Positions 9,181 through 18,607 of a DNA stretch of 64,000 bases are shown here, piece after piece (position 1 is the first letter of the stretch; every line of letters starts with the position of its first letter). Origin of the DNA: Anoxybacter fermentans (GTDB lineage: Bacteria > Bacillota > Halanaerobiia > DY22613); assembly GCF_003991135.1 (NCBI RefSeq), contig NZ_CP016379.1, positions 1,612,001-1,676,000 on the forward strand, written 5' to 3'. A program made the translations under genes and the position numbers. The notes below the pieces were generated by a model. The model was not told where the DNA came from and did no database searches. It saw only the letters and a list, made by a program, of their open reading frames with translations.

Positions 9181-10351
9181 TTTAACTTAGATTCGGCAAG
9201 TAAAATGCCTAATGCCTGATATTATGGACTTTGATAACATAAATTATTGAAAAATTTTTTATAAAAAATAAAAGGGATAACTCCTCTTTTCTGGCAAATA
9301 ATTAGCAGGAAAAAAATTCCAGAAAGGGGTATCCCTATTATGAGTTTAGCGGAAAAAATAAAGTAGGTAAATAACTTAATCGCAAAAGTTACATTTGATA
9401 ATAAACAGTATCTTTAAATGTAGCCTTTACATACATTGAAGCTTTTAAGAATATCATTGGTTTCAAAGATTTAATTAAGAATACGATATCATATAACAAG
9501 GCGCCAAATTCTGTATTTTCTACTGCTGACATAATAGATTTTATGGTTGACGCTGTAATACAGGGTTATTCAAGATTTTCACATATGGAATCTCTTAGAG
9601 AAGATCAAATTTATGCTAACTTCTTTCAAAGAAAAGCTGGGAATTATTTCTAATACTAATGAAATTCTTGACCTGACACTTGAAAACAGAAAATATCATA
9701 CTAACCATAAATTTCTTGATTTCTTCATAAGCTGTGAAAAAATAGTTCCTTCTAACTGGTATATAAAGCGTATCTGTGGTGACCGTGGTATATTTGACCA
9801 TAATAATTTCAAATACTTTGAAGAACGAGGAAATTTTCCATGAATATAATCAACGTTGTGATATTGAAAACAGGATTGATGAACTAAAAGAAAGATTTGC
9901 CTTCTCCCAAAACAGTTAGCAAAACAAAAAGTGTAATGAACTCTTTCTGTTAATTAAACTGGAAGACATGTAGAAGCATGAAATAACCACATTAAGAAGG
10001 ATACTATATAATCTGCCAGGCAACCTAGTTGGTAATAGTTATTACCGACATATTAGATTTGCTCCGAGTAAATGGCTTGAAAGAGTAATCAATTATATTC
10101 ACCACAAGCTTAAATACTTCTTTAAAACTATTGTTTTTGCATAGAAAAATAGTTGAACAATATTTATTTTGAAAGCCCCCTAATGGAGGCTTAGTTTCTT
10201 ATACCCAAAAATCGCATCAATATGGATGTTTGCTTTACATTAGTCATTAATATGCAGTTTTTAAAGATTAAAAAGTGTAAAACTGGCTTTAGGACATCTA
10301 TTTAGGAGAAAATTCCATTTATTTTGGTTTACTTGCCGATTTTAAGTTAAA
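9181..10351 (+). mobile_element. degenerate insertion sequence (IS1380-like remnant)
   Basis: Bounded by 24-base inverted repeats matching at 22 positions: TTTAACTTAGATTCGGCAAG at 9181 and its complement ending at 10351. The interior is decayed coding sequence on the plus strand from the ATG near 9342. Recognisable pieces include DIIDFMVDAVIQGYSRFSHM (about 9530), TNEILDLTLENRKYHTNHKF (about 9655), a CDIENRIDELKERFAFSQN piece (about 9860) and a C-terminal YYRHIRFAPSKWLERVI (about 10040). The end pieces resemble IS1380-type DDE transposases, but family naming is tentative. No clean target duplication was found. Confidence 0.65.
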
Positions 10352-10556
10352 AACTAATTAGAGTTTAAGCAGCATTATTTTGTTGGCGAATAAAAAGCCT
10401 GGATTGTCCTTCATTCATTTCTATTGCTATTTTGATTGGTTGTTCAAAATTATTAACTAGTCTTTTTGATTGAGAAAGTAATGCTTGTGCTTTCTGTTGA
10501 CTTTTTTCCTTAATTTCACTTTGATATTTTAAATACTCATGATAATAATAATTTTT

Positions 10557-11951
10557 GGGTCTATAATTAATGTTGTGAAGAAAAAATTATAAAAAATAAA
10601 AAGGCATTTGCTGGCCCCGTTGAATTAATTAGTTGCGAACTAAAAACCAAAGAAAGGAGTCCAGCAAATGCAATATAATAATATCATAAAATTTCTTGAT
10701 TTGCCAGACATTATTGCAACTGAAATTATTTCAACGGAGGACAGATATATTTTTATCGCTGAAGCAAAGAAAAATCACATTGTGTGTCCTCAGTGTGGTA
10801 ATATCACTAATAAAATCCATGATACAAAATGGCAAAATATTAGAGACATCCCCATAAGAGGTAAACTAGTAATCATTAGACTTCTAAAGAAAAGATATCG
10901 TTGTCCTTATTGTCATAAGAGGGGTATCCCTGAAAAATATGAAAGTATTGATAAATATGCCCGTAAAACCAAACGCTTTGATAAATATCTTGCTAAAGAA
11001 ACTGTCAGCAAGGATTATTCTAAAGTTGCTAGAGAAAACGGGTTAAGTTATACAGCTGTTAATAATGCAGTTAAAAAAGTAGTTGACCCTCTCATTAAAC
11101 AACAAGTTTCAAAACTTAGTCAATTAAAAGCCATCAGTATCGATGAATTTGCAGTTTTAAAACGCCATAAATATGGAGTTAGCATTACAGATCCAATTAA
11201 TCGGGAGTTAATTGACATTTTACCTACTCGCAAAAAGGATGATTTAATTGACTACTTTAATTGTTGGGAAGATGAACAAAGACGACAGATTCAATCGATC
11301 TCTATGGATATGTGGCGGCCGTTCAAAGCAGTAGCAGATGCAGCATTTACTCATGCAAAAATTGTTATAGATAAATTTCATCTTGTAACTTTAATGAACA
11401 GAGCCCTTGATGAAGTTAGAAAACAAGTTCAACAAACAGTAAATAATCATCAGAGAAGAAAGTTTTTTCAAAGTCGTTTATTACTCCAAAAACGAGCTGA
11501 AGAATTGACAGATGAAGAACATGAAAAGCTCATCAAATTATTTGAACTCAGTCCAGCTCTAGAAAAGGCCTGGGAATTAAAAGAGGAATTCAGAGACTTA
11601 TTGCAGCTAGATGATGTGAAAGAAGCCACCAGAGCTCTAAAAAGGTGGTATAAAGAAGTAATAAAAAGCAAGCTGATGCCTTTTTACCAGGTAAAAAAGA
11701 TAATACAAAGATGGGAAGAAAAAATACTAAATTATTTTAAGACTAAGATAACCAATGGCTTTGCTGAGGGTATCAATAACAAGATTAAATTGATCAAAAG
11801 GATTGGATATGGTGTTCCAAATGTTATGAATCTAAGGAGAAGAGTATTTAATGCAATGTTAAGTTATTAAATTTAAATGTTTATTTCAAAATCAATTTAC
11901 CAATCAATTCAACGGAGCCAACTTATCTTTCACAACATTTGACGGAGAGCC
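10557..11951 (+). mobile_element. ISL3-type insertion sequence, copy 1
   Basis: A 1395-bp element with one intact transposase gene. The ends share an imperfect inverted repeat (GGGTCTATAATTAATGTTGTG at the left; the right end reads CACAACATTTGACGGAGAGCC). It is flanked by a perfect 8-bp duplication, taattttt, at 10549-10556 and 11952-11959, the duplication size of ISL3. The boundaries are confirmed by copy 2 (37028-38422), which has the same length and a different 8-bp duplication. It interrupts the pseudogene on the opposite strand. Confidence 0.93.
10668..11870 (+). CDS. ISL3-family transposase, intact
   Basis: A 400-residue transposase, normal for ISL3. The N-terminal zinc finger is HIVCPQCGNITNKIHD followed by KRYRCPYCHKRGIPEKY (C-x2-C pairs), then a helix-turn-helix region (TVSKDYSKVARENGLSYTAV). 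The DDE catalytic core has SIDEFAVLKRHKY (first Asp), SMDMWRPFKAV (second Asp) with FTHAKIVIDKFHLVTLMN, and the glutamate in NGFAEGINNKIKLIKRIGYG. ATG at 10668 follows GAAAGGAG. Because the reading frame is intact and copy 2 is nearly identical, the element may still be mobile. Confidence 0.95.
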   Translation: MQYNNIIKFLDLPDIIATEIISTEDRYIFIAEAKKNHIVCPQCGNITNKIHDTKWQNIRDIPIRGKLVIIRLLKKRYRCPYCHKRGIPEKYESIDKYARKTKRFDKYLAKETVSKDYSKVARENGLSYTAVNNAVKKVVDPLIKQQVSKLSQLKAISIDEFAVLKRHKYGVSITDPINRELIDILPTRKKDDLIDYFNCWEDEQRRQIQSISMDMWRPFKAVADAAFTHAKIVIDKFHLVTLMNRALDEVRKQVQQTVNNHQRRKFFQSRLLLQKRAEELTDEEHEKLIKLFELSPALEKAWELKEEFRDLLQLDDVKEATRALKRWYKEVIKSKLMPFYQVKKIIQRWEEKILNYFKTKITNGFAEGINNKIKLIKRIGYGVPNVMNLRRRVFNAMLSY

Positions 11952-13202
11952 TAATTTTTTAATTTTTTTGCTTCTTCTTTATTAAGAATTGCTCCTTCAT
12001 ATATTTTTTCAACTGTATTTAGAACTTTATTGTAATAGTCTTGGAACAATTGTTTACCAATTCTGTTAAAATAGAATTGGTCTTCATTCCAATTCCTGAG
12101 TTCATCAATTAATTCTATTATTCTTGCGCTTCTGCTTTCCAAATTATCTTTCATTAGACTATTTAAGTATAATTCAAGAAAAATTCCAAGGTGATATAAT
12201 TCATCAGCTAATATCGCTATTTTAATTTTATAAATAAAGTTGTCTATTTTAATCCTATTTTTAAGTTCTCTAATTTTGCTTTTTGTCCGCATTTTGTTAA
12301 GTACATCTTTTATATTATTAAAATCAATATTTGTTAGAAGTTCAGAATATTACTCGTGAATAACTTTTAGTTCAAACATGGCTTGTTTTAATTGGATCAT
12401 ATCTTCAATATTTGCAGTTTTTCTTTTACTTAAATCTCTTAATACATGAATACATGCTTTTATTTTAGCTGATCTTTCAACATGATTTAATCTTATTAAT
12501 TCATCCAATTTTTCATTTATAATATTTAATTGTTTGTTTATACCGTGTAGGTAATATTGGCCTGTTATTATTGACATTACTTGGAACATTAAAATTGGAG
12601 CGAGTACTGCACTTCCTGCTGGTTTAAATCCAGCATGTGCTTCAAAAAGACCTCTTTGGCCCCTTACAATGGAACCTAAAGTCCCATTTGAATATTTTAT
12701 TAATGAAGCTGGATTTACTGTTGCAGTGTAAAGCCCGTTAAGTGTAAATCGTGCCACTCCTAAGTTTGCAGCTAAACCTACAACTTGACTAGCTAGACTC
12801 TTGAAAAAGAGATTATTCCAACAATCATGACTTTCTTTATTTAAAGGGATTTCTAGCCAGTCTTCTTTGTTAATTTTCAACTCATCTTCTCTTTTAAATT
12901 CAAGTATAGTTTCTTTTTTATCTGTTTCAATTAAACTTAAACTATCAAGATGTATATTTTTTTTTACCTTTGTTTACAATTTTATTGTCAAACCACTTTC
13001 GAAGTAATTTAAACATAATATAACCTCCTTGTAACTTTACTGTTCCGTCAAATTTTCTCCCTTTTCAAAGGGACAAAAGCTTGGTTTTTCCTTGTAGAGT
13101 CGGGATTTTCCTAAAAAAGAAGGAATCCCTCCCCCTGGAGTAGTAGGTAGTAGTTGACCAAACCAAAACTCACTACACCCAGAATGGAGGGATTCGTAAG
13201 TT

Positions 13203-14270
13203 ATGATTCGTCAACCACTACTCAATATCCTCTTAAATTCTTTATTAAATTTTCTTCTTAATCTCTTTTTAATTCTTTCACAATATTTCCGTATTGATTT
13301 TAAACCATCTAACCAGATTGATGACAGCTACTCTAAACTAAACAACCTTGATGATCCTTTACCTCTTATAAAACCTGTTTACAAAGATTATCAAACATTA
13401 CTCGCTGAAGCTGAAAAAAATGGACAACCAATCAAACCTGTACGCAGAATTAAATCTTTAAATGTTGATGTCGATGAATGCCCACACTGTGGAGCCCCTT
13501 TGAAGACTATCTCAGACTCTTTGGACGTGATCCAGATGGATATCAAAAACTTCAGTGTAAAGTTTGTAAATATCAATAGGCTCCAAAAAAGCCTCATCAA
13601 CCTAAAACACATCCTACTTACTATTGCCCATTTTGTGGCCATGCTCTCTCTAAAGAAAAACATAGAAAACATTACACCAAATACAAATGTAAAAACAATA
13701 ACTGCCCTAAACGGGTTAATCAACATAAAAGATATCGTTATCGTGCTTTTGATTTTGATCCAGATGAGTTAGAAATCTCATCTCCACAAAAAACACCAGT
13801 TAACCTGGCTAACAGCCATTACGGAACTTTTATAATCTCTAAAGCTATTGGATTTCTACATCGGATTAGGTCTCTCTTTACAACAAACTGTCCAGGCTAT
13901 CAAACTAACCTGGCAAGTTTCTCTCTCAAAAGAGATCATTCAAAAATGGACAGTTTCATTAGCTGCTAAATTGGCACCCTTGATTCCAAAACTGCCTTTA
14001 CCTTTATCTGGTATTGTTGCTATCGATGAAACCTATATCAGAGTTAAAGGCAAATGGCACTACTTATTTACAGCCATCGATGGTAAACATGGTTTTGTCA
14101 TCACTCAACATCTTTCTAAACATCGTGATGCTAAAGCTGCCCTTACAATCCTACAAAGGATCATCAAACAATACGACGGTAAAAAATTCACTCTAATAAC
14201 CGATAAAGCTCCAATCTATGAAGTTGCTGTACATGCTGCTGAGGAAATAATAACTTTACAGCATATATGA
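13203..14270 (+). pseudogene. zinc-finger/DDE transposase, broken and 3'-truncated
   Basis: Starts at ATG 13203. A short Cys motif (ECPHCGAPL, about 13477) marks a zinc finger. The frame then shifts: YLRLFGRDPDGYQKLQCKVC continues in another frame, hits a TAG at about 13577, and resumes with HPTYYCPFCGHALSKEKH and KCKNNNCPKRVNQHKRYRYR. A second shift at about 13850 leads to YIGLGLSLQQTVQAIK, and the DDE core begins with VAIDETYIRVKGKWHYLF and a second Asp in FTLITDKAPIYEV. The gene stops at 14270, before the part that should carry the catalytic glutamate, right beside the ABC transporter gene. About a third of the protein is missing. The IS family is uncertain. Confidence 0.8.
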
Positions 14271-14286
14271 TCACTCCCTTCATAAA

Positions 14287-16017
14287 TCAACTAACTTTAC
14301 TATCTTCCAAGTATGCAAAATAGCTTTCCTCCTGCTCTAACTCTGCAAAAGATGAAAATTTAATAATTTTATTATTTTTTACCAGGCAAAAAGAATCAAA
14401 ATAATTAGGCTCAACAATTTTATGAGATATAAACAATGCAGTTTTATCTTTAATAAATTTTTTTATATTGTTCCAAATATATTTTTCCGTTTCTAAGTCT
14501 AAACCAGTAAATATTTCATCAAAGATAATAATTTTAGGATTTTGCAAAAATAGTCGTGCAATTGAAATTCTCTGCCTTTGACCACCTGATAGTGAGCTAC
14601 CATTATTACTTAATACTTCATCTAAACCATTTTTAAGTTGAGTACGAATATAATCCCCAATCTGTGCCTGATCTAAAGCCCACCACATTTCTTCCTCAGT
14701 TGCATCTTCTTTAACACATGTTAAATTTTCCCTGATTGTACCATCAATTATAAAAGCTTCTTGTGGTAAATACCCAATATTTTTCCTTAAAGATACCAAA
14801 TTAATTTGTTGAATATTATAACCGTCTAATAGGATTTCTCCCCTTTGAGGTTGATAAAAACCCTTAAGCAGATACGCTAAAGTGGTTTTTCCCTGACCAC
14901 TTTTGCCTAAAATTAAGATTTTTTCTTTTGGTTTTATTTGCAGGTTTACTCCAGTGTAAATTGGTTCATCAATATATTTAAATGACACATTCTCCAACTT
15001 TATATCACCAGTAAATGGTACTTCTATCCCTTTGTCCTTTTCTTCTAATTCGTCCAATTCAAAATACTCGAAATACCGTTCCATACCAGCAATCGTCCGG
15101 TTAATTAGAGCAGTACTTCTAGTTAAATCTAAAATCGGGTCATAAATAAGTTTCAAGTAAGTATAATAAGCAATAAGTTCACCAACTGTTAATTTCCCTT
15201 TTAAAACCATATAGCCACCTAATGTAAGAATTATAACACCACTAAAATTAGTTACTAACCTGGTTACTTCCATTACTAAATAGCCAAGAATCTCCCCACG
15301 TATCATCGAATGCCTTAATTTCTTACTAATTACATTATGCTTCTCTTTTTCCTGGTTTTCATAACAAAAATTTTTAATTAATATTATTTTGCTAAAGCTA
15401 TTCATAAAGAAACTCATTAAATCCGCAAAATACTGTCTAGTAATGTGGGACTGTTCTCTTAATTTTTGACTGAAAAAATTATTTACAAATATGAAAATTG
15501 GTATAGTTATAATTGATATTAGTGCCAGATAGAAATTCATTTTGAAAAGTATAATAAAAATAATAATCACTTTGACAATGTTTATAAGAATTTTATCTAA
15601 AATAAAAGATAGTAAAGAATGTATTTCTGCTGCATCATCTCTTAATCGACTTACAATATTTCCTACTTTTTCCTTAATAAAAAAAGACATTTTCATATTT
15701 AATAATTTATCATACAAAAGGTTTCTGGCATCTATTACAAAACTTTCTGCAAAGTTGGCGTATATATAATTAGATAAGAAAGCAAATACATTAGAAAGCA
15801 AATATATACCAAACATAGCAATTCCAAATAAGATTAATTGATTAAAGTTTTGTGTCATAAGAATATCATCCACTAAAATTTTTATTAAAAGTGGAACTAA
15901 TAAAACTAAAACCATAGATAATTGGTTTAATACAATAGCTATTATATTTCTCAACATATACGGTCTCATGAACGGATAACTTTTTTTCACTAATTTAATA
16001 ATTAATTTTAAATCCAT
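14287..16017 (-). CDS. ABC exporter, fused permease and ATPase
   Basis: A 576-residue half-transporter: about six membrane helices (residues 20-310) followed by an ATPase domain with Walker A (LGKSGQGKTT), Q-loop (IGYLPQEAF), signature SLSGGQRQR, Walker B (KIIIFDEIF) and the switch histidine in FISHKI. It works as a dimer in the inner membrane. No C39 peptidase domain precedes the permease part. ATG at 16017 has GGAGGTATAAAAT upstream. A strong hairpin and a tiny Cys/Gly-rich peptide ORF (16186-16275) lie directly upstream on the same strand, which suggests it may export that peptide; multidrug or lipid export is equally compatible with the domain structure. Its 3' end abuts the truncated transposase. 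Confidence 0.92.
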   Translation of the reverse strand: MDLKLIIKLVKKSYPFMRPYMLRNIIAIVLNQLSMVLVLLVPLLIKILVDDILMTQNFNQLILFGIAMFGIYLLSNVFAFLSNYIYANFAESFVIDARNLLYDKLLNMKMSFFIKEKVGNIVSRLRDDAAEIHSLLSFILDKILINIVKVIIIFIILFKMNFYLALISIITIPIFIFVNNFFSQKLREQSHITRQYFADLMSFFMNSFSKIILIKNFCYENQEKEKHNVISKKLRHSMIRGEILGYLVMEVTRLVTNFSGVIILTLGGYMVLKGKLTVGELIAYYTYLKLIYDPILDLTRSTALINRTIAGMERYFEYFELDELEEKDKGIEVPFTGDIKLENVSFKYIDEPIYTGVNLQIKPKEKILILGKSGQGKTTLAYLLKGFYQPQRGEILLDGYNIQQINLVSLRKNIGYLPQEAFIIDGTIRENLTCVKEDATEEEMWWALDQAQIGDYIRTQLKNGLDEVLSNNGSSLSGGQRQRISIARLFLQNPKIIIFDEIFTGLDLETEKYIWNNIKKFIKDKTALFISHKIVEPNYFDSFCLVKNNKIIKFSSFAELEQEESYFAYLEDSKVS

Positions 16018-16107
16018 ATTTTATACCTCCATTTAAAATATCTACAAAAAAATACCCATTCTTCTCTTCTTTCATCAGTCTTTTTTAAAAAATAAATAAT
16101 ATTTTGA

Positions 16108-16143
16108 AATGACTAGTACTGACAAAAGTCAATACTAGTCATT
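16108..16143 (-). promoter_or_regulatory. intercistronic RNA hairpin between peptide ORF and ABC exporter
   Basis: AATGACTAGTA-C-TGAC / GTCA-A-TACTAGTCATT around an AAAA loop: about 15 pairs with one mismatch. There is no T-run after it on the minus strand, so it looks like a processing, stabilising or partial-attenuation hairpin rather than a full terminator. Confidence 0.55.
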
Positions 16144-16185
16144 CAGTGTTCTCCATTCATTTATTGGTAAAACTAAGTAATCTTA

Positions 16186-16275
16186 TTACATGTTAATATT
16201 TTGGTTACACCCTCCACTACATCCACCCATAGCAATGACGTCTTGCTCAATCACTTTAAAATTTGGTAATTTTAT
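16186..16275 (-). CDS. candidate Cys/Gly-rich peptide (possible RiPP precursor)
   Basis: A 29-codon reading frame upstream of the ABC exporter. It reads IKLPNFKVIEQDVIAMGG then CSGGCNQNINM, stop TAA. The first half looks like a leader peptide ending in a Gly-Gly, and the last 11 residues hold two cysteines in a Gly/Asn-rich core, the layout of a small secreted, modified peptide. AGAGGTG stands 8 bases before the first codon, but that codon is ATA (16275-16273), preceded by an in-frame TAG. So either ATA is used as a rare start, or the start was lost by an ATG to ATA change and the gene is silent. GTG at 16254 is an alternative, without a clear ribosome site. No modification enzyme is adjacent. 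Confidence 0.4.
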   Translation of the reverse strand: MKLPNFKVIEQDVIAMGGCSGGCNQNINM

Positions 16276-16455
16276 CTAATTAACACCTCTTTTTGTCATA
16301 TTATATCGCATTTAAATATATTTTTCAAGTAAAATTTATAATTTATATAATAAAAATGATTTTTATTCAAACTTTTATTTTTTATAATTTTTACAAAACT
16401 AATCTAACTATATTACTACCTGAGTTGATTTTTCTAAAAACAATGCGATGATTAT

Positions 16456-16653
16456 ACTGCAAAAAGCTAATTTTGAGCAACATAGAAATTTTTCACCAAA
16501 TCATCTTAGCGAGATTTCCGACGAAATAAAGCCTCATCACAGGAGGTGATGAGCTAAGAGGGTCCTTTGATTAGGAAACCTTATTTCGGCGGAAATCGAG
16601 CTTTAGATGATTCGAAAAATTTCTCAAGAAGCGAAAAATTAGCTTTTTGCAGT
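16456..16653. repeat. palindromic intergenic repeat, copy R2
   Basis: About 198 bp, long form, in the opposite orientation to R1 (the arm with GAGCAACATAG is on the left). The centre differs from other copies (CTCATCACAGGAGGTGATGAG hairpin in pieces, then a GGGTCCTTTGATTAGG stretch). Confidence 0.88.
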
Positions 16654-16705
16654 TTAACCATATATATAATCATTTCAATTCTGTAAAAATTAATAATTGA
16701 TTCTG

Positions 16706-16793
16706 CTGCAATAAGCTAATTTTTCACTTCAAAAGAAATTGTTCAAACCATCTAAAGTTCGATTTCAATATTCAAAATCAGCTTTTTTAAGTT
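16706..16793. repeat. palindromic intergenic repeat, decayed short copy R3
   Basis: About 88 bp just beyond R2. Only the outer parts of both arms remain (CTGCAATAAGCTAATTTTTC and AATCAGCTTTTTTAAGTTTA), with the centre and most of one arm deleted. R2 and R3 fill the gap between the peptide ORF and the protease gene. Confidence 0.7.
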
Positions 16794-16821
16794 TAATCAT
16801 AGCTTTCTATAAAAAACAAAA

Positions 16822-16843
16822 AGCTCACCCAAAAGAGTGAGCT
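16822..16843 (-). terminator. intrinsic terminator of the HtrA-type protease gene
   Basis: AGCTCAC-cCAAAAGa-GTGAGCT overlaps the TAG stop at 16842-16844 and is followed on the minus strand by TTTTTG. Confidence 0.8.
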
Positions 16844-17951
16844 ATTCTTTTTCTTTTGCTCCTTTAAGAACTTCCTGTTTTTCTCCAATCTCTACTGTCA
16901 ATACCTCAAGACCTTTTTCGGTAAGAACCAACATTTTAACCTTAGTACCGATTCCCTTCTCCTTAATAACTCTAATCAAATCATCCATCCCTTTAATTTT
17001 ATGACGATCAACTTCAAGAATGATACTTCCAGCTTTAAGTCCTGCTTTATCAGCAGGTCCATCAGGAATTACCCGGGCCACATAAACCCCGCCATCGCCA
17101 TTATATCCAAAATAATTATTAAGAGCTTCTTTAGAAACATCTTGACCAGCGATACCGATAAAGGGACGTCTCACATGACCATATTCAATCAACTCATCAA
17201 TGATAGCTTTCGCAGTATTAATTGGAATAGCAAATCCCATACCCTGTGCATTGCCAAGTATAGCAGTGTTAATACCAATAACCCGGCCCTGGCTATCTAA
17301 AAGCGGACCACCACTATTTCCAGGGTTAATTGAAGCATCAGTCTGGATTACATTATTAATTCTGATTAATCCATGCCGTCCTTTGCCCTGAATGGAACGG
17401 CCAAGAGCACTTACTACACCGGTAGTTACTGTATTTTGAAATTTGAGATCATAGGGAGTACCAATAGCAATAGTTAACTGACCTACCTGTAATTTGTTTG
17501 AATCTCCTAAAACTGCTACTGGTAGATTTTTAGGTGCCTTTTTTAACTTCAAAACTGCCAGGTCGTTTTCTGGATCCGCCCCAATCACCTCACCTTCAAA
17601 TTCACGACCATCTGTTAAGATAACTTTAATCTCATGAGCTCCCTCGATGACATGGTTGTTTGTCAGAATGTACCCGCGTTTATCAAATATAAAACCTGAA
17701 CCCAATCCTTCTACTTCCTGAGAATATGGTTCAAAAAAGAAATCATAACCCTGAACAATATTTTTTACTACAATACTGACCACAGCCGGACCTACCTTCT
17801 TGACTGCATTAATAACTGCCTGTTCCTGTGGAACGATAATCTGTGCAGTATTCTCTCCTTCACTTGCCTGCAAAACAGAATTACCTACAAAACCTAACAC
17901 CATTAAACCAACTAAAAACAATCCGAAAATCTGGACTCTTCGATTCCTCAT
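16842..17951 (-). CDS. HtrA/DegP-type serine protease with PDZ domain
   Basis: A 369-residue trypsin-like protease. Residues about 7-28 are a membrane helix or signal segment (IFGLFLVGLMVLGFVGNSVL), so the enzyme acts outside the cytoplasm on misfolded proteins. The catalytic triad is visible: His in LTNNHVIEGA, Asp in ADPENDLAVLKL, Ser in NPGNSGGPLLD. One PDZ domain (residues about 262-355, GIAGQDVSKEALNNYFGY onward, with GPADKAGLKAGSIILEVD) follows, so it is a one-PDZ DegS/HtrA layout, as is usual in Firmicutes. ATG at 17951 has AAAGGAGTTG upstream. Single-gene unit with its own terminator. Confidence 0.95.
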   Translation of the reverse strand: MRNRRVQIFGLFLVGLMVLGFVGNSVLQASEGENTAQIIVPQEQAVINAVKKVGPAVVSIVVKNIVQGYDFFFEPYSQEVEGLGSGFIFDKRGYILTNNHVIEGAHEIKVILTDGREFEGEVIGADPENDLAVLKLKKAPKNLPVAVLGDSNKLQVGQLTIAIGTPYDLKFQNTVTTGVVSALGRSIQGKGRHGLIRINNVIQTDASINPGNSGGPLLDSQGRVIGINTAILGNAQGMGFAIPINTAKAIIDELIEYGHVRRPFIGIAGQDVSKEALNNYFGYNGDGGVYVARVIPDGPADKAGLKAGSIILEVDRHKIKGMDDLIRVIKEKGIGTKVKMLVLTEKGLEVLTVEIGEKQEVLKGAKEKE

Positions 17952-18163
17952 TCAAATTCAACTCCTTTCCACTATATTGATCATTCTAATTAAAGTATAA
18001 TTAGATTTTTTCACAAAAATATAACGAAAAAGAAGATTTTTTTATCTGACCAACGAAAATTTTTTAAACTGTATATCCAACAATTTCTTTTAGATTTTCA
18101 GCATAAAGAAGCCCTTAGATAATTAATACTAATATTGAACCTAATCTTGAAAGGAGGGAAACA

Positions 18164-18328
18164 ATGCAAAGATCCAATAACCCCATCGGCCGTGTTAAAT
18201 GTGTAGTTAATACCTGTAAATATTATGAAAGTGGTAATTACTGTATGGCTGAATCCATAGAAATTCAACCACCCAATGCCCATGATACTCAGGAAACTGA
18301 CTGTGCGACTTTTGAATCTAAAGCCTGA
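18164..18328 (+). CDS. DUF1540 small Cys-containing protein
   Basis: A 54-residue protein. VKCVVNTCKYYESGNYCMAE and DTQETDCATFE give the conserved Cys pattern of DUF1540 (C-x4-6-C-x8-C and a final C), thought to bind a metal, possibly zinc; members are common in spore-forming Firmicutes and some are spore-associated, but the role is not known. ATG at 18164 follows an ideal AAAGGAGGGAAACA. It is a monocistronic gene with a hairpin after it. Confidence 0.88.
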   Translation: MQRSNNPIGRVKCVVNTCKYYESGNYCMAESIEIQPPNAHDTQETDCATFESKA

Positions 18329-18375
18329 ATTATGCTGATTTACAATCATTAACTAAAATGACTTTCAAATAAATA

Positions 18376-18399
18376 GAATCTCCCTCATCAGGGAGATTC
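18376..18399 (+). terminator. terminator-like hairpin after the DUF1540 gene
   Basis: GAATCTCCCT-CATC-AGGGAGATTC is a perfect 10-bp stem 48 bases after the stop. The following sequence is only moderately T-rich. Confidence 0.65.
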
Positions 18400-18422
18400 C
18401 TAAACTTTATATAAATGATTTT

Positions 18423-18596
18423 ACTGCAAAAAGCTAATTTTTTGCTTCAAAAGAAATTTTTCGAACCATCTAAAGTTCGATTTCAGTGACTTGATCAGCT
18501 CATTACATCTTGTGATGAGACCTTATTTCGACTGAAATCTCACTAAGATGGTTTAACGAAAAATTTCTATGTCGCTCAAAATTAGCTTTTTGCAGT
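18423..18596. repeat. palindromic intergenic repeat, copy R4
   Basis: About 174 bp, the closest relative of R1 in length and centre. It lies between the convergent ends of the DUF1540 and YeiH-type genes. Confidence 0.9.
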
Positions 18597-18607
18597 TTAA
18601 TAATAAA

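Larger units (their letters stand above)
10365..13016 (-). pseudogene. unknown 415-residue protein, broken by frameshift, stop and ISL3 insertion
   Basis: One gene can be rebuilt here. It starts at ATG 13016 with an ideal AAGGAGG seven to eight bases upstream (MFKLLRKWFDNKIVNKG). A run of nine A (12957-12965) shifts the frame; with eight A the frame runs on into 12880-12350. A single TAA at 12352-12350 (after FELKVIHE) stops it; reading through, the same frame continues YSELLTNIDFNNIKDVL into 12292-11952. There the ISL3 element (10557-11951) is inserted; deleting it and one TSD copy rejoins the frame (EEAKKLKN then YYYHEYLKYQSEI) to a TAA at 10367-10365. The rebuilt protein has a central hydrophobic, Gly/Ala-rich part (about residues 60-150) and a Lys/Glu-rich helical C-terminal half. 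I do not recognise the family. Confidence 0.75.

Noticed and set aside
18098-18349. 83-codon minus-strand frame
   Set aside because: It is the antisense of the clear DUF1540 gene at 18164-18328, which has an ideal ribosome site and conserved cysteines.
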